This document shows positions 34,864 through 46,219 of a DNA stretch of 64,000 nucleotides, in pieces. Positions within the stretch are counted from its first letter, which is position 1; every line of letters starts with the position of its first letter. Made by a program: the position numbers and the translations under genes. The stretch is from Shinisaurus crocodilurus (taxonomy: Eukaryota; Chordata; Lepidosauria; Squamata; Shinisauridae): positions 22,218,051-22,282,050 of the forward strand of contig CM037880.1 of the NCBI GenBank assembly GCA_021292165.1. Reading direction: 5' to 3'. The notes beneath the pieces were generated by a model. That model was not told the origin of the DNA and ran no database searches. It saw only the letters and a list, made by a program, of their open reading frames with translations.

Positions 34864-35182
34864 CAGGAGTGGGGAATGTGTGGCTCCAGACAGTGGAGGC
34901 TGTGTATCCACTCCAGATTTTACTCTGAACTTTTAAGGAGCTATCCATGGCACTGAGCCCTATCCCCAACTTAGATTCAGCACCATGGATAGCTCCTTAA
35001 ATGTTCAGGGTGAAATCTGGAGCAGATACACAGCCCCACTGACATTGGAGCCACCCGCCTCCACTGCCCCAGATGTTGCTGGACTGAAACTCCCATTATC
35101 CCTCCCCATTGGTTATGATGACTAGGGCTTATGGGTGTTGCAGTCCAACAACATCTGAAGGGCTACAAGTTCCCCATGCCTG
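34864..35182. mobile_element. hAT MITE with internal foldback
   Basis: The ends CAGGAGTGGGGAATGTGTGG and AAGTTCCCCATGCCTG are inverted. Flanks CTATACAA (34856-34863) and CTGTACAA (35183-35190) match at 7 of 8. Inside, 34880-34950 and 34983-35054 form a second imperfect palindrome (GTGGCTCC to CCATGG and back). It sits between two compound CT/CA microsatellites. Confidence 0.85.
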
Positions 35183-35203
35183 CTGTACAAGGAAGTGATA
35201 CAT

Positions 35204-35205
35204 TT

Positions 35206-35261
<56 letters not shown>
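35204..35261. repeat. Compound (CT)n(CA)n microsatellite 2
   Basis: It has the same composition and orientation as 34752-34829, about 375 bp further on. Confidence 0.97.
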
Positions 35262-35825
35262 GATAAAACATATACATCATGAGTAAAACGTTGTACAAGT
35301 TGACCTTTTGTGCTTCCAAGGAAGATGAGGAACGATGATCCAACTTTCCTGCTGCTTTCAGTCTAAATCTTATTTACGCTTTTGCTTCGCCTCCCACCTC
35401 CTAGCAGGCAAAGGAAAAAAGACTTGCACATTTATCTCTATCAGCTGCCTTACTGCTCCATGATCTCCCTCGCTTTCTCTTTTTTTTAATGTACAATTTC
35501 ATCCAGTGACAGATTTATCTACCAAAGGAGTTGATTCACAATGGCATTAGCCTAACATTTTCATCCGCAGGAAATTCCCCAGCTCTGAAAAGGTCTCCTG
35601 GGCCAACATCCCCCATGTTAAGACTATCAAAGTGATTCCTTCTAGCTTAAATAACTGGAAATGCTGAAGAAAGGCTACCAACAGACCAGAGCTTTATTGC
35701 ATACATAAATTGCTTCCAGTTTCTAGCTTTCCATAATAGTGTTGTTCCTAGTAGGCTTAGGAAAGAGTGGGGGAACATGGTTTTATATTTGACCCTGTTT
35801 AAGTCTTTTAGGGTGAAATCCTATG
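35262..35825. other. Unrecognised intronic sequence
   Basis: No gene or named repeat recognised. Confidence 0.4.
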
Positions 35826-35915
35826 CATGTTTAGACAGAAAAATGGCTGGCTGGGGCATGCTGGGAGTTGTAGGATTTTTTCTGTCTTAACATGCATAGG
35901 ATTGCAGTCTTAGGC
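35826..35915. mobile_element. Short foldback MITE
   Basis: Left AATCCTATGCATGTTTAGAC and right TCTTAACATGCATAGGATT are near-perfect complements, and AGAAAAA pairs with the TTTTTTCT that precedes the right arm. The loop holds GGCATGCTGGGAGTTGTAGG. Confidence 0.75.
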
Positions 35916-35975
35916 CTGGCTTGTACATGCACATGTAACACTTGATTTTTCAACATGTGAATACTGTTAACCAAC

Positions 35976-36841
35976 TACATAGTCACATAGGAAGCTGCGT
36001 TATACCAAACCAAACCATCTAGCGTAGTATTGTCTACACTGTAAAATTAAACCCAGTAAGATTAAATCGGATAGATAACAATTGCTCTGCATTCTGTTGG
36101 AGAGGGTGTAATGAAAAAGGTACATATGCCCACATGTGGTGGAGCTGTAAAAATGTTCTGGAATTTTGGCAGAAAGTGTTTGCAGAGATATCAGAAATAA
36201 TTGGAATGGAATTAGAAGTCTGCCCAAAATTAGCATTGTTAACAATAACAGAAAAGTTAGTTTGTTTAAAAAATACGAAAGAATTGATTGTGAATTTGTT
36301 AACAGCAGCTAAATTAATGATAGCTAGGAAATGGAAGGTTCAACATGTCTTTTCAATTACTGAATGGTGTAAAGAGGTATGGGATATCGTGCTAAATGAT
36401 AAATTAACTTGTAATATTAAGTGTCAAAAAGGACAATTGGAGAAAGACACTTTTGTGAACATTTGGGGTAAATTTTTGGATTATGTGTTGGGGAAGGAGA
36501 AGGGGAACGAACCTTGTCAAGATTTGTTACATTTTTGGAATATAGAATAATATCATAATATCTGATATATATATATTGGGGGAGAAATATAACTTGGTTC
36601 CAAGAGGTGGGGGGTGCACAATGTTTATGTTGTATTTTTGTTTTATTCATTAGTAGTTGTAAGATTGGAAAAAATTTAATAAAACATATTTTTTTAAAAA
36701 GTGTTGTCTACACTGACTGACAACAGCTTTCCAGGGTTTCAGACAGGAGACTTTCTTAGCCCTACCTAGAGATATCAGGGATGAACCTGGGACCTTCTGC
36801 ATGCCAAATACGTGCTCTACCGCTGACCTATGGCCCTTCCC
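35976..36841 (-). repeat. tRNA SINE family I, split by an L1 insertion
   Basis: The two halves, 35976-36041 (3' part) and 36716-36841 (5' part with the reverse complement of the tRNA-like head), join into one copy when the L1 between them and one target duplication are removed. The order matches the intact copy at 37228-37441. Confidence 0.85.
36042..36699 (+). mobile_element. 5'-truncated L1 fragment (ORF2 C-terminus and 3' end)
   Basis: Reading on the plus strand from 36043, the frame covers the L1 ORF2 cysteine-rich motif (C-x3-C-x7-H-x4-C, ending at WWSC) and the remaining C-terminal residues to a stop at 36548-36550. A short 3' UTR with AATAAAA and an A-rich end follows. It is closely related to the C-terminus of the full-length L1 at 53808-59333. 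The flanking 16-mers 36026-36041 and 36700-36715 match at 15 of 16 positions, so this is a normal target-primed insertion. Confidence 0.9.
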
Positions 36842-37227
36842 TCCTTCCAGTTGAAAATCACTGCACAATAGGCAATACAACATGAACATTCCATCTGTGA
36901 TGGCCCTTCACACATACAAGTTATCCCTTGAAGATGCAATCATCGAGCAATGAATACACATGGGTAAGCCAGGCCGTGAGTACCAAATACTTGAAACACA
37001 ACAACTACATTTCTGCAGCCGCACAAAAACTGAAGTTTTAATGGAAACCTGCTTCTCTCCTTCAGGACCTGTACCCATCAGCAATGATCCAACATTTAAC
37101 AATATTCTCTTTTTCCTTGCCCCGTTCCAAGATTTCCCAGGGCGGGGGGGTGGGGGTGGATGGAGATTCCCATTGGAAGGTGACTAGGAATGAGGCTGCA
37201 ATTAGAAAAAAAATCAACAAGCTTATA
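36842..37227. other. Unrecognised intronic sequence
   Basis: No gene or named repeat recognised. A G-rich tract lies at 37140-37160. Confidence 0.4.
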
Positions 37228-37441
37228 TGAACCTATGATGCTGCCTTGCACAAGTTAGACCACTGGCCTATCTAACTCAGTCCTGTCTATTCTGGCTGAC
37301 ATCAGCTAGCTCCAGAGTTTCAGACAATGATCTTTCCCAAACCCGCTACCCGAGCTACTTTTGATTGGAGATGACAGGAAGTGAACCTGAGACCTTCTAC
37401 ATGCAAAGGATGCCATCTGCCAGTGAACATACGGTCCCTCT
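37228..37441 (-). repeat. tRNA SINE family I
   Basis: The reverse complement carries the GGTCTCAGGTTCACTTCC box-B region, CTGGAGCTAGCTG, GACTGAGTTAG and CCAGTGGTCTAACTTG. It is a full-length but old copy. Confidence 0.75.
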
Positions 37442-37758
37442 GCAACAAGTAGGAGGGTTTCCTCCCCCTGCAATGAGCCCCCTGCACCCTTTACGTCTAT
37501 GGTGTTATCACTAGCATTTGCTGGATCAAAGCAAATGCCATTATAGCACTAAAGGAGAAGCATCACTCTTGTTATTCCATAAAATAATCATGCACGCCAC
37601 ACTCATTTTATTCCAGTAAGGGGCTCAAAGTCAGGTCAAAGTAGATGTGACAGAGGCAGATTTGTCATCTTCCACAGTTATGTAGAAAGCAGGGTGGGGC
37701 TCAATCTGAGTAAAAGGAACATATGGATGGCACACAATGAACTCTCCCCTTAATAAAC

Positions 37759-37873
37759 CAGTGTTCTCCAACCTTGGGTCCCCAGATGTTTTTGGCCTAC
37801 AACTCCCAGCATGCCCCAGCCCCTGGGAGTTGTAGGCCAAAAACATCTGGGGACCCAAGGTTGGAGAACACTG
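37759..37873. mobile_element. Perfect palindromic hAT MITE
   Basis: Arms of 51 bp (37759-37809 and 37823-37873) are exact reverse complements around a 13-base loop (CATGCCCCAGCCC). The element starts CAGTGTTCTCCAACC. Flanking 8-mers TAATAAAC (37751-37758) and CAATAAAC (37874-37881) match at 7 of 8. The perfect arms point to a recent origin or ongoing correction between arms. Confidence 0.95.
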
Positions 37874-37881
37874 CAATAAAC

Positions 37882-38155
37882 AAACAATAAATGAAATAAA
37901 CCATGGGCAGGCAGGAAGGCTTCAGCACAAACCCCTCTTCCCTGCACTTCTTTCTATGGGATTGTGACAGGCCCAGTTTTAAACACACAGATCTGCCACC
38001 TTCATGCCTAGTTTGGCGGCCCCAACTGGATCCTCAGCAAATCTGCTGACACCAAGCATTTGTGGAACCAGGGTACCCTGCCGCCGGGTACTTTTTTGCC
38101 AAGAGGCTTTGGCAACAAATACAGTCATAAGATAACAAACATTAACAAACATTAA
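37882..38155. other. Unrecognised intronic sequence
   Basis: No gene or named repeat recognised. Confidence 0.4.
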
Positions 38156-38250
38156 CAGTATGATCCTACGCATGTTAACTCAGAAGGAAGTACCACTTGG
38201 TTCAATGAAATCAACTCTATTGTAAGTAAGCGAGCATAGGATTGCAGCCA
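38156..38250. repeat. Short foldback repeat W
   Basis: It has ACAGTATGATCCTACGCATG, ACTCAGAAGGAAGTACCA and GAGCATAGGATTGCAGCC, the standard W layout with complementary ends. Confidence 0.7.
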
Positions 38251-41200
38251 GAAAGTCTTTATGTCTCCTGCTTATATCTTCGGACACTGCTTCAACAAGA
38301 TAAAGGCATTACACTTTCCATTTCTAGAACTGACAGGGGCTCCAAGAAAGTTCACACCTATTTCATTTTTAATTTTTTGCAGCAAGGCAATTTCTCATGT
38401 CAAGCAAAGGCAAGTTATTCAGCTGGCTAAACCATAATATCTTTTAGCAGGTACTCCAAGCTAATACAGCAAGTTCCAATGGAGGCTGGATTATCCCAGC
38501 ATGATTTACACAGAGAGAGATGCTTGTCGAAATGACTGCTAGCAAGAGAACATTCTTAGCAGCAGGTAGGCCACGGAAGCAGAAAAGACAATTTGGGCAA
38601 TTTTCCACAAGAGCCTTGTTTTGACAATCACATGGAAGTTACCGCTCTTGACATGAGGGTGGCGGGTGGGTGGAAACAAGAAGTGCAGAGGTGAGGGAAT
38701 GCTGCCATCTCCCCATGCTACACAGTTAACCTTTTTCCTTCAGTGAATGAATGTGATATAAACTTGAAAAGAACAGAACTGTCTGCAGCAGACAGCGAGG
38801 GCAAAAGCAGCCCTCTATTTGCCATTGGAGGTTCTCAATTTTTGGCTAGCCTTGCCGGTTTGGGCTCCTTGACCCAAACCAAAGTAAACTACCTGCCAGA
38901 GCAGAAAAGGGCAACAAGGGACTTGATCAGCTTAGCAATCCAGCAGCCAAGCCATTCCAAGCCTTACTCCCAAACTTGGAGCGTAGACCAGGACCGGGAT
39001 GACAGTACAATTCTCCCATCCACTTCTGCATCTCCAGAGCTGGGACATCTCACACTCACCATGGCAAGTGAGGATGTAAAAGACTGTCACTGTTGCTGCT
39101 ACAAAAGACTAGTCATTAGGCCCCACGGCTAGAACTATGCCAATCAGGTACTGTGACTCTGCACCCCCAGGCCTGCCAGCAACAGGAGGGAACTGCAGGC
39201 ATATCAAACTTGGCCTTTGCAGCACAGCCCACAATCCACCTGGGCTGGGCAATCAGGTGGCATCGAAGAGCCAATCCTGTGCCACTGAATGATATAAAGC
39301 TCACAGATTTGCCACAATCCCTCAGTCTGGGCATCGTTGCCCTGGGGGGGGGGGCATCCAGGTCCCCCACCTGCACCACCAAAACACTACTTGCTTTCCT
39401 CCAGCCTATCCAAATGTTGCAAGGTAATTGCCTGTTCTTGGAACTCAGCACCTGACAACTATAAACTTGCACATCAAAAGACAGAGGATCTTTGACAATG
39501 AGGAACAATTGAGCCTTGTGCATAACCCAGGAAATCTGCTATGGGGCGGGGGCGGGGAGGGGGCTCTTATAACGTAGAGTGGTGCACCAAGAAGGAACCA
39601 AACAAAATGTATTTCTAAGACACAGTTATGAAATAGAGCTGTACACTGATGTCTCCCCATGTGACACAACTCTCATCTATTACAAACGGGGTTGCAAAGG
39701 AGCCATCTCTGGAGGATTCTGCCCCAAGGGTACTGAAGGAGAGCATCAAACACCAACATTTTTATTGGTTGGGCTCCTAAAATGCAAAAACAAAACAACT
39801 ACAGCAAGGAAATGTTTAGCTAATCAAAACCTTATTGTCGGAATCTAAAATTCAAGAGGCAAAAATGCTTAGGGATTTCTCTCACGCTCACTTAGTATAA
39901 TTGACCATTAAAGAGGTGTATTTATTGTTAGCTACTTTTTGTTTTAGCCATAATCGCACAAAAAAACATCAAACGCATGTACATAAAAGCCTTGCTACCA
40001 CAGTTCAAATACCTCTAAGGAAAAATTATGACGGGTGACAGAGCAGATGGGGGAAACTCATTTTTAATCTTGCCTCATTGACTATAGACATTAAAGGAGG
40101 TCAGTAAGTCATCTGCAGCAGGTCTTGGAAGTTGTGTCGGCACACTTCGATTAAAGATAAAATTCACCAGGCAATTCTGATTGAAATGAACGTGCAGTAG
40201 AAGTTATCTAATGGACTGCACAGAAAGAGTTCTCACTCGTGACGTCAAAATAAAACCATTTCCTAAATTATTATTAAAACAGTGTGCAGTCTTGTGCAAG
40301 GCAGCCTGGTTTGTAGAAAGCTATGCTCAGCTTTCTGGAAGTGAATACTGTTTGTTATTTCAAATTTGGGGGGAGGGGGGGAAATAATGAGAATGAAAAG
40401 CCCTGGGTAGTGTCACCCTGGAACAGAAGACAAAAATATTCAATTGAGATGAATTCCTGTGAAATCTAAATATGCCCGTCCTTGAATGGGGCCAGAAACA
40501 GAAAGCCTTTTCTCCTAGATAGAAACAATGCTCTTTAGTACCAAAGATGACAAACAGAGTCATATTTCTTTTTTTAGCACTGGCTTACTAGAGTAACCCA
40601 ATAAACACAATCAACTCCTTCCAAAAGCAACAGGCAAGAAACAGAAAAAGATCCTTCGGCTGTTAGATCAGAGACACAAAAGGCAGCAACTTGTGCATCT
40701 CTATGTTGAACAAATATCTAGGCGGATTGTACAAATGTTTTCCTGCCCTCTAATACGGTCTGTTTATTTTATTTTTGAGGCTAATACTAAGTACTGAATT
40801 TGTGTTTAGTGCCAGTGGGCTAAGACACTGTACAAAAATACAGTAAAGCCCACAAGGCTTGCAGTCAAAGGCAAGACACATGGGAATTAAGGCAAAAGGA
40901 AGAGGATAGAAAGCCATAATGGAAGTAGTATGGATGAAAGCTAGGAATGTCAAATAGCAGCGGAGAACATGGGAATGTGCGGTGAGAATGGGAGGCCAGA
41001 TTCAGGTATTTGATCTACCCCTTTGGTATTTTGGCTTCAGGCTCAATACTGGGATTTAACTGAATAAGGCAGACTGAACTGAGTTTCTATTGACTTCACA
41101 CTCTGATCCACCAGGCCCCCACTATCTGACTCACTAACATTTCATACTCCGTATCTTGACCTACCAAAAACTGCTCTCCCCTCTGACCAGATATTCTTAA

Positions 41201-41292
41201 ATAAAATCACAAGCTGGCAACCCTATTTGTTAAAATAGGCAAGAGGTCTGAGGACAGACTCAGACGAAGGCAATTCCATGCTTAGGGTACAG
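38251..41292. other. Unrecognised intronic sequence
   Basis: About 3 kb with no gene or named repeat recognised. A palindromic cAMP-response-type site, TGACGTCA, is present at 40240-40247 without supporting context. G runs occur at 39345-39355 and 39541-39561. The open frames at 38743-39132 and 39116-39523 have no recognisable domain. Confidence 0.4.
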
Positions 41293-41428
41293 CAGCCTTC
41301 CCCAACCTGGTGCCCTTCAGATGTTTTGGACCTCCACTCCCATCAGCCCCAGCCAGCATGGCCAATGGTCAAGAATGCTGAGAGTTGTAGTCCAAAACAT
41401 CTGGAGGGCACCAGGTGGGGGAAGTCTG
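41293..41428. mobile_element. hAT palindromic MITE (CAGCCTTCCCCAACCTGG family)
   Basis: Termini CAGCCTTCCCCAACCTGGTG and CACCAGGTGGGGGAAGTCTG are inverted, with the ACTCCCATCAGCCCC centre of this family. Flanks GGGTACAG and GGGTATAT match at 6 of 8. It is a sister of 14664-14798. Confidence 0.85.
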
Positions 41429-41631
41429 GGGTATATTATGGCAGAAGGCAAGTATGGGAGAAGGCAACAAAAAAGGGAGGCAATAAGAGAGGATGCTTTC
41501 TCCAACGTGCATTTTATCAAACCCATAACCAAGAAGGACCGATTCTCACATTGCCCTCGTAGCGAGTATACATGTCTATTCAAGCCCTCACTATTTAGTC
41601 TTTGGAAGGGGCAGCCAAGTATGGTAGCAGT

Positions 41632-42155
41632 CAGGGCCGGCGCTACCGCTAGGCAGACCCAGGCGGCTGCCTAGGGCGCGTGGCGGAAGAGGGCGCAGCG
41701 TTTCTGCGCCCCTTCCTCGCCTCCGGCGCGCTCCTGCCCCGCCTGCCGCCTCCGCCGCGCCTCCCCGCCCGCCTGCCGGCCACTGCCGCCTCCGCCGCAC
41801 CTCCCCCCCGCGCGCGCGCCCGCCCGCCACCTACCTACCTTCCCGTCGTTTCCGGAGCCCCGCCGGCGTTGTTTTGGCGGGAAGAACCAGGGCAACAGGG
41901 CTTAAACAGCCCTGTTGCCCTGGTTTCCCCAGCAAAAAAAAAAAAAAAGCGCGGGGGTCCCGTCGCGTCGGAGGAGGCGGCGGCGGCAGCAGCAGCCAGC
42001 AGCGGGGGCGGGGGGAAGGTAGGTGGTGGCGGCGGCGGCGCGGGGGGGGGTTGCAGAGAAGGGCTGCTTTGCTCCGGTGGCCCCCCCCATGGCACGAGAG
42101 GGGGGCGCTAAATATAATTTGGCCTAGGGCGCCAAACAGCCCTGCACCGTTCCTG
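41632..42155. mobile_element. GC-rich non-autonomous hAT element, copy 1
   Basis: Termini CAGGGCCGGCGC and (complement of the end) CAGGAACGGTGC agree at 9 of 12 positions. The flanking 8-mers GTAGCAGT (41624-41631 and 42156-42163) are identical, fixing both borders. The interior is extremely CpG-rich (CGCCGC, GCGCGC, GGCGGC strings). It contains a perfect hairpin with 18-bp arms (41885-41902 and 41908-41925, loop TAAAC) followed by an A run. Copy 2 (61509-62020) is collinear over its whole length. Long frames through it on all strands come from the absence of stop codons in GC-rich DNA and are not conserved as protein. Confidence 0.9.
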
Positions 42156-42163
42156 GTAGCAGT

Positions 42164-43569
42164 GACTGGAGAGCCCACCTCCAGCCTTCACCAGGCAATT
42201 AATTGCCTTTACCCCATGGTCCTGGAAAGGTGAAACAATTGGCAGGCAAGAGTGTGGAGCTACTCATCCACCACATACCTTTAGCACCACCAGTAGTTGC
42301 TCGCCCATTCTCATGGCGGCTGCTTGTACAATCTAAGAGGGTAATATGAAAATCAGTCCCAGGGTTACTGGGACACAAGAAGAGGAAAGTGATGCACTGC
42401 AATTATTATATAGCCTTCATTCAGCATGCGGGGGAAGTCAGAAATCATAGCCCTGACACAACAAGGCCTTCACTGCCATCACATTCTGTAGTGAAGGGAG
42501 AAATGGCAATTACTGTTAGGGCCAAAGGGCAGACGGCCACTTTTAGCAGGTACAGTCAGCGTAGACTGGGAATGCAGCCTCAATTTCACTGTACATTTCC
42601 CGGTGTACATATCTGACAGCAAACCCTTTGTCGCTGGTACTCAAGTTAGTAGGTCTCAATTTACTCATGCGCACACACAAGGGAGTGCAGTGAAATGTTT
42701 CAGAAGGACAAAAAGAAACCCCAAAAATGCCTTTCTAGAAGATCTTAACACAATAAGCACAGAGAAATCATACTTCTAAAGAAAAGGAAATACACACACA
42801 GCATTTTTTTAAAAACTCAACATGGGTGCCCACTGCAAACCATTGGGCACATTCATATTTGGTTACACATGGGGGCATATTTGTTTTTTTAAAAACTGAG
42901 CATGCATAATACTGTAAGAGTGCAATCATAAAGGACTGGCACTGTAACAACAGAAGCCTCCGACACTGGAGCCTTCCGAGAATCCTATATGGGCAGGGGA
43001 GTGACAGAAGCCAGACGGGCCTCAGAGCCTGTCTAGCTGCACCCCGTTGCTGGGGGCAGGGACAGAGGCTGGGAGGCCAGTGGATCCAGCAGATCAACAG
43101 CCCCTCCCTTCCCACTGGCACACCCCCATCCCTCCCATTTTCTACCTTCCCCGACATCGGAGCTTCGAGCTTGGGTAAAGTAGCCCAAAGTTTTCTGCAG
43201 CAGCTGTATGGCAGGAATCTCCACTTGGATCTTACCACCACCACCACCACCACCAAGGTTAAAGCTGTGTCTACGGCCTTGGGGCAGGAAATCTACACCA
43301 TCCTACGCCCCTGGGATGTGCTCCCAGGGACCATTAATATAGTGGCTGGAACCGGAAAGCTAATAAGCACAGCAATGGCCCTGGGCAAGCAGTTAACATG
43401 CCGAACCAGCAAATTAGCCAAGTAATAGTTGCTTCATATTGCTAAGTGAATTGGCTGATGGTTACTGGAGTACAGGCAAGAATGGGGTTTGCCCACAAAG
43501 CATTTTCTGTCTTCTCAAGAGAAAGAAGGCACTTGATTTTAAGATGGTCAATAACAAATATTAGTTGAC
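42164..43569. other. Mostly unrecognised intronic sequence
   Basis: A fragment at 42915-43015 (GAGTGCAATCATAAAGGAC, AGAAGCCTCCGACACTGGAG) is related to the foldback at 32450-32662. A CCA trinucleotide run is at 43231-43255. Nothing else is recognisable. Confidence 0.4.
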
Positions 43570-43752
43570 GGGCCATAGCTCAATGTTAGAGAGCACACTT
43601 TGCATACAGAAGATCTTAGATTCAGGCCGTGGCATCTTCAGTTGAAGCTATCCAAGGCTGCAGCTCTAGGGAGCCACTGCCAGTAAAGGTAGAATAGTAC
43701 TGGTCTCAATGGAACAGTGATCTTGCTCAGTATAAAGCAGCTTCATATATTA
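43570..43752 (+). repeat. tRNA SINE family I
   Basis: GGGCCATAGCTCAATGTTAG (A box), GATTCAGGCCGTGGCATC (B box) and GGGAGCCACTGCCAG through AGTATAAAGCAGCTTCATA appear in the expected order. Confidence 0.8.
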
Positions 43753-44003
43753 GAAAGATGCAAGCAGAAGTCAGTCTTCCAGATCATGGGGCAATTCACG
43801 AGGACTTTAAAATTAACAGTGAAACTGCTCACATGTGGCTGATACCAGAATGCATTGTTCTGTTCAGCCCAGTCAAGAATAAAATGCTATACCAACATAA
43901 TAGGTCTGTTCAGAAGAAGAAAGCAGGCACTTCTCACGTAATCCTTATGACTGGAATGAAACATGCACATTATGCATTTTACTAATTTTCCTATAAATAC
44001 AAT

Positions 44004-44116
44004 GGGTTGGGTCCAGACTTAGTCATAGACCCACTGAAATCAACAGGACTTAACTTAGTCACGATTACCTTAAGTCCCATTGGTCTCAATATATGACTAG
44101 GTCTGGATCCAACCTA
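44004..44116. mobile_element. Foldback MITE
   Basis: Left TGGGTTGGGTCCAGACTTAG and right CTAGGTCTGGATCCAACCTA are complementary with few mismatches. AGTCAT/ATGACT follows inside. The centre resembles the W family (CACTGAAATCAACAGGACTT). Confidence 0.75.
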
Positions 44117-46217
44117 ATGAATTTAGGCAAATTATTATAGAGCAGGGCATTTTACAGAATGTGACAAATTTTAATGAAAGACTAGGAGCAGAAGGAAATG
44201 AAGAGTGGGCAATAGAATAAATGCATGGTAGCAAAAAGGCAGGACCTGGGCACCATTTGGACAGTTAGCCGAGAGTGATGCAAAAAAATCCACATCTTGA
44301 TCAACTAAAGTCATCATCAAGACTAGTGTAGTAATGGGAAATGATAGGGTTAAATTTTAAGCCTTCACTATATTTGGTTGGAATGAAAGACTCCAACCTC
44401 AGAATGTTCTTGCGTTTTACTTTCATTTTCCTATCCCGCTCCATTTGCTTGTTCTTCAATAAACAGCTTGTGATATGGGCCTACAAAAAGTGAGTAGATT
44501 CTGCTTTTTTTTTTTAAGTGAGGAATTTAGCAACTTAAAACCAGGCAGATTGTATTTGTCTCTAACAGCACTGCAACAAAGATGGGGAAGAGAACAGGGG
44601 CTGTCACTGGAGCTCCCAAAGGATCCTCATTCCCACTTAAAAAGAAATAAAAACTATTCCAACATAAAGGGAAAGAGAAATGTCGATTTAGCTTTCTTTA
44701 CATTCTCACGGCCAATAACTTTGCCCAAAGCTAAATGCAAAGTCTCCACAAAGAAAAACCAAATAGTACGTACATTTTTTTAATCTGTGCCTGCAAGTTC
44801 ATGTACTAACACAGCTGCAGGAGAAGCGCCTTACCCACACACCAAAAAACAACAGTCAAGCAAAAGCCAAACAATGCTAGGCCCTTTAACAAATAATTTA
44901 TCTAGAAAGACAATTAGAAATTCATTCCAAATCTAGATTGCCCTTACAAACAGAGCCTCCTCTCTTGGTTTCCTTTAACTCAGCAATAAAGCTCAATGCA
45001 AAAAAGGCAGAATTGTGTGTACAAGCATCTACATCTACAGTATACTGTTACTGTTCTAGTTGCTCACACAAAGGGACAGAAAGAGGCAACACACATTCTG
45101 TTACTGATTATTTGGAAATTGTGAAGAGGTTTCAGGAATGCAAGAACAATACACTAACAGACACCAGACCCATAAATTGCTGAATCAGTAATGCACAAGG
45201 GAAACTTCATAGGGGAAAACCAACGAACTTTACTCTGGTATTAATTTGCTACCCCCTTCACTCTTCAACTTCCCTGTTCTCTCCATATTGACACTCCAAG
45301 ACCTGACAGATGCAACTACCTACATGCCATCATATATCATCTATTTTATGCCAGCTACATCATGGTGAACAAAGGCATAGCACATTAAATAATCATTTAG
45401 GTATTGCTGTTCACTTATTGCAATGCATATCACATAGACTCAAGAACAAACAAGAGCAGCAAAGGGTCAATAATCCTCTTTTAAAAGAAGTAGCCATGCT
45501 TCACTTTGCTGCTACTTCTTATATGAATGAAAATTGTGGTTTAAGCTGGTGAAGGCCTTCTGCTCTCAGAGCAATTGTTGTGTGAACACCACTACAACCA
45601 AGGGGACAAACACTACTTTATGAAGTGGGTTTCTACTGCTTTTCTGTGGTTGAAATTTAAGTGGAAAAGTTATAACAACATTTCCTTTTTACACAGTGTG
45701 TTCCAAATATGTAATAAATATCTTTTTAAAAAACAACCCAGCATGTATAATTAAAATAGAATTGTAAGAGGCACTTCATACAATATGCCAATAAACAAAA
45801 TGACTTTCACAGCTCAGTTTACTCCAGTATGTAATTCTGTACCTTTATTATGAACAAATATACATATACAGTCTATTCCGCGGCCTTTTACAAAAGCAGT
45901 GATAGCAGCGAGCTCTCACCCAAATAGTACTGAACCTAGAAGTGTTTTAAGAAACAGACTTCAAAAACAGATGTGGAAACATAAAGGTTTCTGACTGTTC
46001 CTAGGCTCCCAAAGGCAAACCACTTAGGGATTGTATTACATTTAAGTACCGGTAGTATACAAATATCACAGATAAATAAATAAATGAACATCCCAGGTTT
46101 GACGAGAACTACAACAGAGAGTGCCCCATGGCTGCAGCCCTGTCACAACGTAGAATGACACAAGCGCATCACACAACATAGGCAGAACTCTCTGTCTCAT
46201 ATCAACTATTCTATACA
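44117..46217. other. Unrecognised intronic sequence
   Basis: About 2.1 kb with no gene or named repeat recognised. Confidence 0.4.
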
Positions 46218-46219
46218 TA

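Noticed and set aside
40240..40247. TGACGTCA cAMP-response element (also 47025-47032)
   Set aside because: A perfect 8-mer palindrome is expected by chance about once per 65 kb. No promoter context or clustering supports function.
41591..42233. Many 60-140-codon frames in the GC-rich block at 41.6-42.2 kb
   Set aside because: The block is a hAT element with a perfect 8-bp duplication. The frames shift between the two copies and no protein is conserved.
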